From IMG/VR virus record IMGVR_UViG_3300042444_000045, positions 1-64,000 of that record: a stretch of 64,000 bases of DNA. The stretch is one strand, 5' to 3'. The notes under the pieces were generated by a model. It was not told the DNA's origin. It did not search any database and was given only the letters and a program-made list of their open reading frames with translations. Positions 39,701-49,300 of this stretch are shown one piece after another. The translations under genes were made by a program, and so were the position numbers. Position 1 is the stretch's first letter, and every line of letters starts with the position of its first letter. Origin of the DNA: a virus.

Positions 39701-41383
39701 TCCCATTAAACCAACACCTGAATATCTTCTACTTTCTGGATAAAAGTTTTTAATATCATTTTGAATCTTAGTAACTCCTGGTGCCCAGTCCATTTCATTT
39801 GATGGAGTTGGTAATTGATATTGATTAGCTGGAGGTGTAACAGGAGGTACTACAGGTGGAACAACTGGTGGAATAACCGGTGCTGTAACTACAGGATTTG
39901 TTGCTACAGGAGCTTGAGTAGCTGCTGGAGTTGTTGGTCCTGATCCTACTTCTTCTTTAACTGTAGTAGCTTCATTTCCAGGTGTATTCTTATCTACTTC
40001 TTTAAGAGATTCCTTATTTACAGCATCTATTGCAAGATTAGTATATGTTTTAACAGCATCAAATGTTCTAGTTTTTTTCCTTGACGCAGTACTACTTGAA
40101 CCATAACCATACATTTCTGCAGACATTGGATTGCTGAGTTGTTGTAGTGGTGATGGATCAAAATACATTGTGTACTGTTTTGGACCAAAGAGTCCAGACT
40201 TTCTTACATCAACTTCTCTGAGGTTTGGAATGTTACCAAATCTCTTCATAGATCTTCTATAGAAGCCTCTAGGAAGATCATCTCCTACAATCATACCATT
40301 CCTAGCTTTTACTGTTTGATTCATTGGCTCACCAAAGATTCCACTAGTAGCTTGAGAGTATAATTGTAAGTGATGCATTGGATTCTCTACATCTTGCTCA
40401 GGCATAGGTACACCACCTTCTTGCATCATCTGATCATACTGTTGTTCAACCTGATTTTGCATTGCAGACATTTGGGCATCATTCTTTACAGTATCTGTAA
40501 ATAACTTTAATCTACCCTCTCTAAAGTTTGCTCCTGTTGGGTCACCTTGATTTGGATCTACATCACTTTCATTTGTTCCTCCCATTTGTTTTTTGAGAAG
40601 GCCCATAACAGAACTTACATACTTCTTCTTTGCTTTTTTATAAGCACCACCATTTTGTAGTCTAGAATAATCTACAGTTGTGTTAGCAAATTCTTTTTCA
40701 GCATAGGGTGAAGTTGACTCTTCATCAGAGTTCCATGCCATTTGTGAGACTAGATCATAACCCATCATTGGTTGTACTAAAGCTTCATAGTTCTCAGCAC
40801 TTGGTAGTGCAACATCATACTCTCCACCATCCTGATATCTTCTTCTTGTAGTACCACCGTATCTTTGTTCAGCAAGTGGGTCTAAGGCTTCATCAAGAAT
40901 ATCTGGACCTTGATCTGAATCTTCCATTACAATATCTGAACCTGTGTCATCAAATAGATCATAATCAATATCCTGTTCAGGGTTCTCTGTGATTATGGCA
41001 TCTTTTGTTAAAGGAGCTTCTTTCTGTCTTGGTTGACCTGTTTCCTGCTCATAGGTTCTATCATCTTCTTTCTCAATATCCTCTGTGAGTTTTTCAGCAA
41101 TTGTAACATACAATTCAGTAGCTGCATCAATAGGCACACCCATAATATTTACTAACTGGAAGAGCGTCTTTTCTTTTGCTACTTGGTTAGTAATATCATT
41201 AACAACAAACTGAATTAACTGATTAGTGTTATCTTGTTCTTGTGCTGGTTGTGCTCCTGGATATGCTAGCATAGATGGATCCGGAGTTCCTCCCATTTGT
41301 GCTTTAGCAAGGAACTGGGAAGTTTTATTTACATACTTACCGTTACCATCTGGAGCCTTATAAATTCTTACTTTTTTCTTCAT
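36782..41383 (-). CDS. Large cargo protein with duplicated domain and many GG motifs
   Basis: 1533 residues with low-complexity linkers and no obvious enzyme motif. A segment with DVRKSG followed by a KxYTxYY/F pattern occurs twice (about 392 and 774), a clear internal duplication. A Pro-rich linker lies near 498-515 (PVIPPVVPPVVPPVTPP). At least ten Gly-Gly motifs are scattered along it (KAQMGGT, YQDGGEY, LQNGGAY, MQEGGVP, YMQGGGF, MANGGQI). The C-terminus TDEEIKEYMANGGQI resembles that of the 1620-aa protein. It follows a 58-nt AT-rich spacer. It is presumably packaged inside the virion, as other crAss cargo proteins are. Confidence 0.6.
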   Translation of the reverse strand: MKKKVRIYKAPDGNGKYVNKTSQFLAKAQMGGTPDPSMLAYPGAQPAQEQDNTNQLIQFVVNDITNQVAKEKTLFQLVNIMGVPIDAATELYVTIAEKLTEDIEKEDDRTYEQETGQPRQKEAPLTKDAIITENPEQDIDYDLFDDTGSDIVMEDSDQGPDILDEALDPLAEQRYGGTTRRRYQDGGEYDVALPSAENYEALVQPMMGYDLVSQMAWNSDEESTSPYAEKEFANTTVDYSRLQNGGAYKKAKKKYVSSVMGLLKKQMGGTNESDVDPNQGDPTGANFREGRLKLFTDTVKNDAQMSAMQNQVEQQYDQMMQEGGVPMPEQDVENPMHHLQLYSQATSGIFGEPMNQTVKARNGMIVGDDLPRGFYRRSMKRFGNIPNLREVDVRKSGLFGPKQYTMYFDPSPLQQLSNPMSAEMYGYGSSSTASRKKTRTFDAVKTYTNLAIDAVNKESLKEVDKNTPGNEATTVKEEVGSGPTTPAATQAPVATNPVVTAPVIPPVVPPVVPPVTPPANQYQLPTPSNEMDWAPGVTKIQNDIKNFYPESRRYSGVGLMGSSDYYAYNNQLGKWQYIPGDGESTVFKDVKDQSLIDRLDKGDAKTLDAFTIKDKPGYYYRKRMDGSFAKYKGDPKKHNSSTRPIAYITKKDKSYNYLDNKYWFENEGTTVLNYKQQGGFVTDPFNNPMEPLQRFVGGGYDPSINDLSENQIQYMDSKDVTDAYMQGGGFIKNFIPANLTRSRQNDVVQRIYNPVTGETRQGGPGAGNYLSAIDVRKSGITGTPKKYTIYYGSEGDPRYENLISLDGAKGKDTKSTQRSQKQQALENAGYGDRTDVTGLKGKSKRAIRQGERKRDRELKKLYEEDPTNVEFTAIDQNAPFDYTQPKPELSAQDYLTTSWGDVRGDLNSDLQTNLDEFLKTDPTPEQIDDKVAELLDQRSRDMAPDPSFFASPEQEKINRESLQRNPMMMGFNRGPATTQENVIEGNNVTEESDVVQGNDIIQEGDSSLPKVDIPAANIPTALPEVPVTNPEDIDMDPNSAAEMEFERQLLDQGSYYPDMAFQDYMSTVGPMSNETDSIVPFEEQYMVGQQPYNPDEALVTPGMIDYNFIQNPEAAYEARLQELNPMIDMGAWSGTAYPADILQPGVNPFELPVGGGEYYYPPFAQPTAPVPSRNNQPTNRPAPSGPSLDQLRAQQRRNPNAGKDYTFKPNMAGMKKDPDYVRAMQNARKDGIVTNQEAENASRIFKQKQAEQEKAKVADQAQRTINQIMNSSASTAEKNKAREKVVLQMEQRWDEIDRVANSRKYGGALSKFVGGGNNQPFTGESPIAYTNNPMMQGKSDLDLISLNSGIQGAQGQVNWGAMSSQGIVNQKNDDGSVSYGVDATYKGPQAPEIKIDPMQQEEFQVAKTYSEPLAIDVKNKLSQGEREARLIAGNSLMRGVAGFKNRRDDTKQMEGFYDNLTADNLYASDPSRDRGDYAESGLYRPDEQGQTWYGRSAQMGGYVDDDFEDGEEVYMTDEEIKEYMANGGQIQFI

Positions 41384-41426
41384 TATACAGTGTATATACT
41401 AAATATAGTAAATTAAAATTTAAACA

Positions 41427-41445
41427 GTAAACTTATTAAGTTTAC
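41427..41445. repeat. Perfect 8-bp palindrome overlapping a stop codon
   Basis: GTAAACTT and AAGTTTAC flank ATT, and the dyad covers the TAA of the 1620-aa gene. Its core is the reverse arrangement of the palindrome at 34439-34463. The rest of the 41384-41441 spacer is AT-rich, with TATATTTA resembling a -7 box on the - strand. Confidence 0.5.
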
Positions 41446-44400
41446 ATCTCTTCTATAATCCAACCACCTTTTTTGTACTCTTTGATCTCAGCATCTGATA
41501 GTTCCATTATAATGCCACCATCAGAATAACCTTTCTTACCAAAATTAAAATTGCCAGTCTTTAATCTTTGAAGTTCATTGTATTGTCTTTCTGTTGCTAT
41601 ACCATTTTGTCTTTTTACACTAGCAATTAAATCTTTATAAAACTGTTTATTTGAATTAGATAAACGTCTACTATCATAAGTATTTAATAACTGAGTAAAG
41701 TAATCTGGATTTTTAATTTCATATTTAGACATATCCATACTACCTAAACTTGATTTAAAAGTCTTAGGAGATCCTGGTAATTCTTTAGATACCTCTTTAG
41801 GAATTTCATATCCAAACTTATCTTCTAATCTTTGCTTAACAGGTTTATCTAAATTATTCCAATCAAATTGACTTTTTGGATTATCTACATAATTAAGGTC
41901 TACAAGTTTATATGAATCAGTTGCCGGATCATACATCATATTATTTTGACCAAAATAATCTATACCAACTTTATTCTCATCTAAAAGTTCAACCATGTAT
42001 TGCAGTTCACGTTTAGCTTTATCTGAAGGTACACCAAAACCAAGAGGTTTATTTATTGGATTTTCTGCACTTAATGGATTACCTTTCCATGGCATAAATT
42101 GTACAGCTTCTGAATTTGACCTTATTACAGTATTACCTTTTACTTTAGGTATTTTTAATGTAAAAGCTTTTGTAGGAAATGCAACATTTTCCATAAGTGG
42201 CATTCCTTCTAAATCTTTACCAGTTTGAACTAAGTTAGCTAAGTCTTCTGAGCTTCCAGGAAAAGTTCCTATTTTAACTACCTCATCTGGATTTAAAGTA
42301 TTAACAAATATTCTACCTTGTCCTCCACCTAACTTTGTACCTTGTTCAGTTAATACCTGTTTTATAGGGAGTTTAGTTCTTCTAAGATTTCTTGCTTCTA
42401 TAGCTTTTTCTATTTCCAATCTTTTTAGTTGTTCTTCTTGTTGAAGAGGTATTCTAGTATTTCTATTTTCAAAACCAGGATACTTATCTAATAATGCATT
42501 TTCTCTTTTATATGAGCTTTTAATTTTAGCATCATCAACAAATTTATTTAATTTACCTACAGGGTCTTTCCAACTAGTTCTACCCATTGCAGAACTATAT
42601 AAACCAGGTGTTTCTAATATCTGTTCAGGTGTTTTAAACCATGCTTGTGGATTTGTTTTTGCAAGATCAACTCCTGCACTTCCAGCTTTATATGCACCCT
42701 TTGCTAAATTAATTCCAAGTTCTGGTATAGCCTCAAGTCCAGCATATGTCAATGGGTTAAGTGCAGTTACATCAGTATCTGTAACATTAGCCATTTTTTC
42801 TCCGCTATACCAACTAGGCATTTCTTTATAACTAGATCCAGTTGATAAGCCAGTATTTTTTAAATAGTTTGCAGGAATTGTTCCAGGTATTTCTAAAGCT
42901 GCAAATGATTCTAAACCTCCTATAGGAATAGAAAATGGCAGGTCAATATCTGTAAATGGAATCTTAGTCATTTTAGCATTTAAAATTTCTTGAGATTCTT
43001 TTTGAGTAAGTCCAGGCATATTACCTTTGTTCATTGCATCTCTTAGTTCAGGACTAAATTTTGATGCAAGCGTAGCTAATCCAGCAAGTGTTCTATCCCA
43101 ATAAGTAGGTTGCAATTTAGAACCATATTTAGATTCAGCAACAATCCCTCTCTGAGTATCATTAAGCTTATCTACATACTGAGTCCTTCTATTTGGATTC
43201 CATCCTTCTTGTCTACTTACTTTTTTTACTACAGCAGTATTTTTGTTATAGTCATATTCATTTTTAAAATTATCTACAAGATAATCTGGCCAGTTATAAC
43301 TAGAGATAGCATTTTTATTACCGTATCCTGTTTTGGTACCCCACTTATCTATAATAAGATTTTTATTATTTTTTAAGTACTGTTTTTTCTTTTTATTAAT
43401 AAATTCTTCTTCAGGGTGTCTTTTTTTATAATCTCTTGCAGCTTTACCCCAATTAGTAAGTTTACCTTGAACAACAACTTCTTGTTCATCTAGTATGTAA
43501 CCTGCAGTTTCATTTGGATCATATGTTCCCGGTTGAAACTGTGTTTTCTTACGCTTAGGTTCTCCACCTTCTTGTTTATAATCTATAAAGTTATTAGATA
43601 TTATATCTTGTAACTTTTTTCTGTACTCTCCTTCATTAAACAATTGATCAGCAGCTAATCCTCTTGCTCCCCATTTATAAGCAGCCTCTGCATATTGTTG
43701 AGCATTAGCATATTTTAAACCTTCTTCTAAATTATCCGGATCTAGTTTTCTATAGTTATTGCTTAAGAATTTTTTTCTATAAACATTTAAATCTTCAAGA
43801 GGAACATTTTTAATAGACCTACCTGTAACTTTATCAAATGGTGCTACACCATAATTATCTGTTCCAGCAACTCTTGATGACCAGGTGTAATTAGAATTAT
43901 CAGGCTTTAACTCAACTGCAAATAAACCTTTATAATTTTCATCAGGTTTTTTTCCCATTCCAAAAAATGGTGTATCCACTGTTAATCCTGATTTCATTCT
44001 CATTGGTGCAGGAGCTTGTGCCCCACCTTTGTTAATTAAATCTTGTAATCCAGCTTTATTGCCAATTTTTCTATATTTTAAATTTTTATTAGGAATACTT
44101 GTTAATTCATTTTTAGTAAAAGGAGTTAATGGTCTAGTTAAAAAGTTTCTATCAAAACCAGATTTTAAAATTTCATCTGATGAATTTGGAGATCCTGGTA
44201 ATTCTCTTGGAACTTCTGGATATCCTTTTAACCAATGTGGTTTGTTGCTTATATTTTCTTGTAATCTAAATTCATCTAGATACTTTAATGGTATTGATAA
44301 TTTATCAGGATCTGTCAAATCTTCTCCAAAATATCTAGGGCTATCAATTATAGCCTGAGGTTGAGTATCTGTTCTTTTTATAAAAAATCTAGAATCATTA

Positions 44401-46304
44401 TTAAGTTCATGCCATCTACTTGTATTTTGAGCTGCTATATATGGTAAATTATCTGGATCAGCTTTTAAATGAAAATAATCTACTTTATTTGATAAATTTT
44501 CTATTTTGTTATATTGATTAGGAATAAATGGATGTTTTATAAGTTCTCCTTCTTTTGGTAAATTTAAAAAAGGAATTTTATTTGCAAATGGATTTACTTT
44601 ATAAGCATTAGAAAGTAATCCTTCTTTTGTACCTATAAATCTTCCAAGTTCAGATGCTGTAGTTTTTGTTCCTTGATATAAAGGACTTAACATATTAGCT
44701 CCCCATAAATCTAATACACCTGTTGCCACATCTGCAGCGGCTTCACCATATTTACCTTCTTGTATTTTTCCTGGAGCAGGAAGTAATCTATTTACTATTG
44801 CATCTCCTGCAAAACCAGAAGCCAGGGCATTACCATAGGTAGCTCCTGCTATTCCACTCATACCAGGTAATGAAGTATTAAATGCAGTTTGAAGATACGG
44901 TAATGCTGCACTACCAACTGTTTCAGCAGCAGTCCATGCTCCAGGCGCAACTGTAGGCCCAAAAGCAGCAACTTGCCATAACCAATCCATCATATCTAAT
45001 GGTTGTTCATGCTGCATATTTTGAGTCATTTGATTTTCATAGGCAGCTATACTAGCGGCCTTTTGAGATTCTATTTTTTTTGCTAATTCTTGATCAGCAA
45101 GTACAACAGAATTTTTTAATCCTTGTAATTGTTTTTCTCTAGCAATTGCATTTTTCTGACTTGTACCTGCTGCATTTTCCCAAACAGTTTGATTAATTAC
45201 TGGTTTAGGTGCACCTTGAACTGGTCTTATTTCTTCAACTGGTTTTGGTTGTCCAGGAAAAAGAGCAACAGCATTCTTATTTAATTCAGCTGCTCTTTTA
45301 CCCTCAGGATCATTTATTGGTATAAAATTATTGCCTGTGCTCTTATTACTAATATACCATTGATTACCTATCTTTTTATATGAAGCATTTGGATTTCCAG
45401 CATATGTATAAATTTGCCCACCATCAGGATATTCATCAATAATAAAACCACCTTTTCTATACTCCTCTATTTCTTCTTCTGTAAGCTCTGCTTCTATATA
45501 GTCTTCTTCTGGATTTTCTTTTCTATAAGACTCATCTGGAGTTATCTGTTTATAATTTTCTGCAAAGTACATTGCATCTTCAGGATTGTCAAATCTTATA
45601 GCTTCTGCAGACTCTGGACCAAAATCACCAAGCATAAGTTGACCATTAACATCTTGTATTAATGGTACTGCATAGTTATCCATAGATGCCATAAAATGAG
45701 TTCCTATCATACCGTCACCAAAGTCATAAGGTTGGTCCGGTGCAACTACCATTCTCTGAGCAGCAGGATTATCATGCATTTGAGCATATGCCAATCTTGC
45801 TTTCATCATAGCATTATTAGCAGCATCTATTTCTTCTTGGGACATTACACCACCATCTTGGTACTGAGCATTAGGATCAAATACTTTTCTTTTCTTAGAC
45901 TTGGGTTTTGAAAATAGTGGGTTCTCAGTAAATAATCTATTAGTAGCTTCCAGACTCCTTGAAAATTTTTTAGATGCTAGACCTTTTTTACTTGGCTTTG
46001 GCATTTTAACCAAACTCTTAGGTGTACCACCCTTCTTAAGTTCAGGATACTCATCCACATAATCTGCACCTGGAAAAGTATACTCACCACCAGGATACAT
46101 CATCTGTGGTTCTCCCATATTAGGGTATGCCATAACAGGATATGGTACACCCTGCATTGTAATTTTGTCAGATGGAATTCTTGTTATCTCACCCGGGTGT
46201 GCCCATTGTCCTCTTGGATCTTCAATAATATTTTTAGGTGTAGCAAATCTCTTAGTCTTATTTAACTCTCTAGTAGCTTTGCTTAATACTTTTTTGTTAC
46301 CCAT
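41442..46304 (-). CDS. Cargo protein with protein-kinase-like C-terminal domain
   Basis: 1620 residues. The region 435-535 is Ala/Gly-rich and hydrophobic (membrane-active). The domain at about 1320-1480 has kinase-fold hallmarks in the right order: a glycine-rich loop GGGQGRIF (1326-1332), VVKIG with K1344, a catalytic-loop match GIDYFGQNN (D1449, N1454 at the canonical +5 spacing) and LVDLN with D1469 in place of DFG. His of HRD is replaced. Another unassigned region at about 735-850 (YRKIG, TPFFGMG, LEDLNVYRK) could be a toxin-type enzyme. GG motifs recur (YQDGGVM, YRKGGFI, YPDGGQI, YSDGGII, YKKGGWI). The start overlaps the muzzle gene's stop (TAATG). Confidence 0.6.
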   Translation of the reverse strand: MGNKKVLSKATRELNKTKRFATPKNIIEDPRGQWAHPGEITRIPSDKITMQGVPYPVMAYPNMGEPQMMYPGGEYTFPGADYVDEYPELKKGGTPKSLVKMPKPSKKGLASKKFSRSLEATNRLFTENPLFSKPKSKKRKVFDPNAQYQDGGVMSQEEIDAANNAMMKARLAYAQMHDNPAAQRMVVAPDQPYDFGDGMIGTHFMASMDNYAVPLIQDVNGQLMLGDFGPESAEAIRFDNPEDAMYFAENYKQITPDESYRKENPEEDYIEAELTEEEIEEYRKGGFIIDEYPDGGQIYTYAGNPNASYKKIGNQWYISNKSTGNNFIPINDPEGKRAAELNKNAVALFPGQPKPVEEIRPVQGAPKPVINQTVWENAAGTSQKNAIAREKQLQGLKNSVVLADQELAKKIESQKAASIAAYENQMTQNMQHEQPLDMMDWLWQVAAFGPTVAPGAWTAAETVGSAALPYLQTAFNTSLPGMSGIAGATYGNALASGFAGDAIVNRLLPAPGKIQEGKYGEAAADVATGVLDLWGANMLSPLYQGTKTTASELGRFIGTKEGLLSNAYKVNPFANKIPFLNLPKEGELIKHPFIPNQYNKIENLSNKVDYFHLKADPDNLPYIAAQNTSRWHELNNDSRFFIKRTDTQPQAIIDSPRYFGEDLTDPDKLSIPLKYLDEFRLQENISNKPHWLKGYPEVPRELPGSPNSSDEILKSGFDRNFLTRPLTPFTKNELTSIPNKNLKYRKIGNKAGLQDLINKGGAQAPAPMRMKSGLTVDTPFFGMGKKPDENYKGLFAVELKPDNSNYTWSSRVAGTDNYGVAPFDKVTGRSIKNVPLEDLNVYRKKFLSNNYRKLDPDNLEEGLKYANAQQYAEAAYKWGARGLAADQLFNEGEYRKKLQDIISNNFIDYKQEGGEPKRKKTQFQPGTYDPNETAGYILDEQEVVVQGKLTNWGKAARDYKKRHPEEEFINKKKKQYLKNNKNLIIDKWGTKTGYGNKNAISSYNWPDYLVDNFKNEYDYNKNTAVVKKVSRQEGWNPNRRTQYVDKLNDTQRGIVAESKYGSKLQPTYWDRTLAGLATLASKFSPELRDAMNKGNMPGLTQKESQEILNAKMTKIPFTDIDLPFSIPIGGLESFAALEIPGTIPANYLKNTGLSTGSSYKEMPSWYSGEKMANVTDTDVTALNPLTYAGLEAIPELGINLAKGAYKAGSAGVDLAKTNPQAWFKTPEQILETPGLYSSAMGRTSWKDPVGKLNKFVDDAKIKSSYKRENALLDKYPGFENRNTRIPLQQEEQLKRLEIEKAIEARNLRRTKLPIKQVLTEQGTKLGGGQGRIFVNTLNPDEVVKIGTFPGSSEDLANLVQTGKDLEGMPLMENVAFPTKAFTLKIPKVKGNTVIRSNSEAVQFMPWKGNPLSAENPINKPLGFGVPSDKAKRELQYMVELLDENKVGIDYFGQNNMMYDPATDSYKLVDLNYVDNPKSQFDWNNLDKPVKQRLEDKFGYEIPKEVSKELPGSPKTFKSSLGSMDMSKYEIKNPDYFTQLLNTYDSRRLSNSNKQFYKDLIASVKRQNGIATERQYNELQRLKTGNFNFGKKGYSDGGIIMELSDAEIKEYKKGGWIIEEM

Positions 46305-49300
46305 TATCTGAGAGATATTTGATTTTTACTATTTACAATTTTTAAGATCATGTTAGTATCTGAACTGTCTTCTCTAATTAAAGTTAAGTAATTTAAGTAA
46401 TGTCTAAACTTCTTTCTTTGTAATTCAGATTTATTGTAATCCAAGTTTGTTGGATTAAGAGTTCTCTTATAACCATTGGATTCAGTAAACCAAATATTTC
46501 TATCTGCATAGTTACCTTGTAGTACAGTTGTATCTGGAATCACCGGTCCTGTTGGTGGATAGTCTGATCCTACTGGAAACTCTGATCTATCTTTTGTAAT
46601 ATCCCAGAACTGGTTAAATCTATACTTGTTCTCTTCTTTACTAAATAAGATATCAAAAGAAGATAAGTTAGATTGATTTACCTTAGGATAAGTCTCACTT
46701 AAGGTTACATTGTTCTTAGGAAAGATATTAAGATTTAAATATCCTGACACCTGTTCAGAATTATAGACTACAGCCTTATCAAAGTTATAATCTAAGACAT
46801 GGAACTGATCAATACAGTTTTGTGGTCTTCTTCTATAACATTCTAGTATATATTCAATAGACTTAACCGTAGTAACTGTTTGACCAGTGATGATTGGCAT
46901 TTCTATTTCAAAAGGATACTGATCACCATAGAAGTTACAGAAGCTTGTACAGCCTTCATTATGTTTCCAGATACCATTTTTCTTGGTAGTTAGGAATACA
47001 TCTTTCGTGCCCATATTTAAATCAGGATGCCAGTCATGGAATGAAATCCAGAATTCATTTTTAGGGTCATAACTTATTGTCCAAGATGCATCTTCAAATA
47101 ATAATGGGTTACCAAGTTGATATATACCAGGTTGTACAGTACCATTAGCATTTTTTATTTGGAAATAATCACCCTGACCTTTTTGAGGCCCTGAAGTAAT
47201 TAGAGGCACATATATAATTGTACCTGTAAAACTTGGAGACTTCCATTTTTCTAGTAGTTGGTAATCTCTTTTAGAAAAATATAAGATACTGTTTTCATTA
47301 TCATATATAGACTGACAACCAATACCAGATACAGGATTGTCCTGATATGGGTAATCTGGAAAATCATTGGTAAGCTTATATGGAAGGAAGTTATTAAACC
47401 ACCACTTAAGACCAATTTGAGAGATCTCTTTTAGATTGCCCCCAAGTGAGAATATCTTAGCTTGGTTTTGTGAGATATAATAAATACCAGCTGGAGTAGA
47501 AATTACAGATAGTCTATTCTGTGATGAACCATATTCAAAAGATTGATCTGCATTAATCACAGACTGTCCCGGTTGACTAAATAGACCGCCATCTCCAATA
47601 GTAATCTTAGTACCAAGATCTGTTTGTAGGGTATCTACACCCTGAAACATTAACGGACTATTGTTCTTAAATGTAATTACAATACCATTTTTATTAATTG
47701 ACTTAACACCTGAAATCTGAGACTGGAATTCTTTGTAATTATTTACTAAGAATACAAACCAGCTATCTTTAATTGCTTCCTGTTGTTGTGGAAGAGAATA
47801 GATAATTCTATCAGGAAAATAAGTATAACACAGTTTGGCTATGTTAGGATTGTAGTATCTGCTCTGTAAGTTACCTGCAGAAAAGTACTGACTAAATGCT
47901 TTTGTAATACTTAATGAGTAATCATATCTGTATTCATTACCTCTAGTAATAATCTGCGGATCCATATTAAACATACTAATAAGATCAGTATATCCATATG
48001 GGTCATAGTATTTTTCGGACTCTGTAATACCCTGTATTCTAAAGTCTACAAGCACCTCAGACTCAACAAAGAAATCTCTTACTGAAGAAACAGCCAAGTA
48101 GAAGTAACAATCCTTTGGTCTAAAAATACCAGGATAGTTTCCAGCTGTATTGTTTCTATAATTAAAACCATCAAAGTCCATTGAATAGAACTGAGTAGGT
48201 TTCCAACCAGTTCCCGGAGGGTTACCACCACCAAAATATTGAGTAAGGATATTTGAAAAATCAGATATATCATACTTAATAGAGTTAACCCAGAACTTAG
48301 GTTCTGGTATCATCTGTCTTAGTATATAGTTAAATTCAAAACCATCAGGTTGACCATATAACCAGTCATAGAAAAAGAACATTGAGTTCTTCTCAGTATA
48401 TCTGTTTACAAAAGTATCCCCACCAAAGAATATTGGGGTAAGTGTAATTTTATTTATAGTGTATTGAATACCTGTTGAACACGTGTATTGCTCTGGCCAT
48501 ATATGATTTACATAGTAACTATCATCTAGTTTCTGCTCACATGGTGTTATTGCTATCTGTTTTACAGATTCAAGTTGACCATACTGATTTCTCTTTCTAA
48601 CTTTAATAGCACCATAGTGACTTGCAATTGGAAGAGAGAAGGGTGTTGAAATACTTCTATCATCAAAAGATGGCCCAGAAATATTACCCCAGGCATTACC
48701 TTGACTAGAAGCATTATTTTCAAAATATGACATTGTCACAAGTGACTTATCATAGTACCCATTAGCACTATTTAAAATAAACTTAGGACCCAGATCTACA
48801 CCATTAGGATATGCCGGTTGGAAGTATGGACCACTCATAGTTCTTAATACAACTGAGTCAGATCTTTTAAGATTGTTAATTGAGTATCTTCTATTTACAA
48901 CAGCAGGCCATTGAGATTGATAATAGGGAACCTCTTGTATATTACCTCTAATATAAAAAGCATCATCTATCTTTAATCTAGTAACATAGGGCTGGGAAGC
49001 TCTTTGAATAAAACTAGGTGGTAAAAAACTATCATACAATCCGTGTGATATCATTTGGAGTGCATACTGATCAAATGGTATGAATGCATAGATTACTCCA
49101 AGTGTTGCATCTGCACCTTCTGAGAAGTAATAGAAAAATTTATTGAGAGCACCTAGAACATTACTTACAGCACTAAAAAAGGATACGTTACCAGCAGATT
49201 CCAAATATGTTGCCGCAGATAATTCTACATCAATATCTGGTGCAGTAAATGTACCTCCAACTTTAAAACCAGTTTTATAATTAAAGCCTTCAAAGATTTC

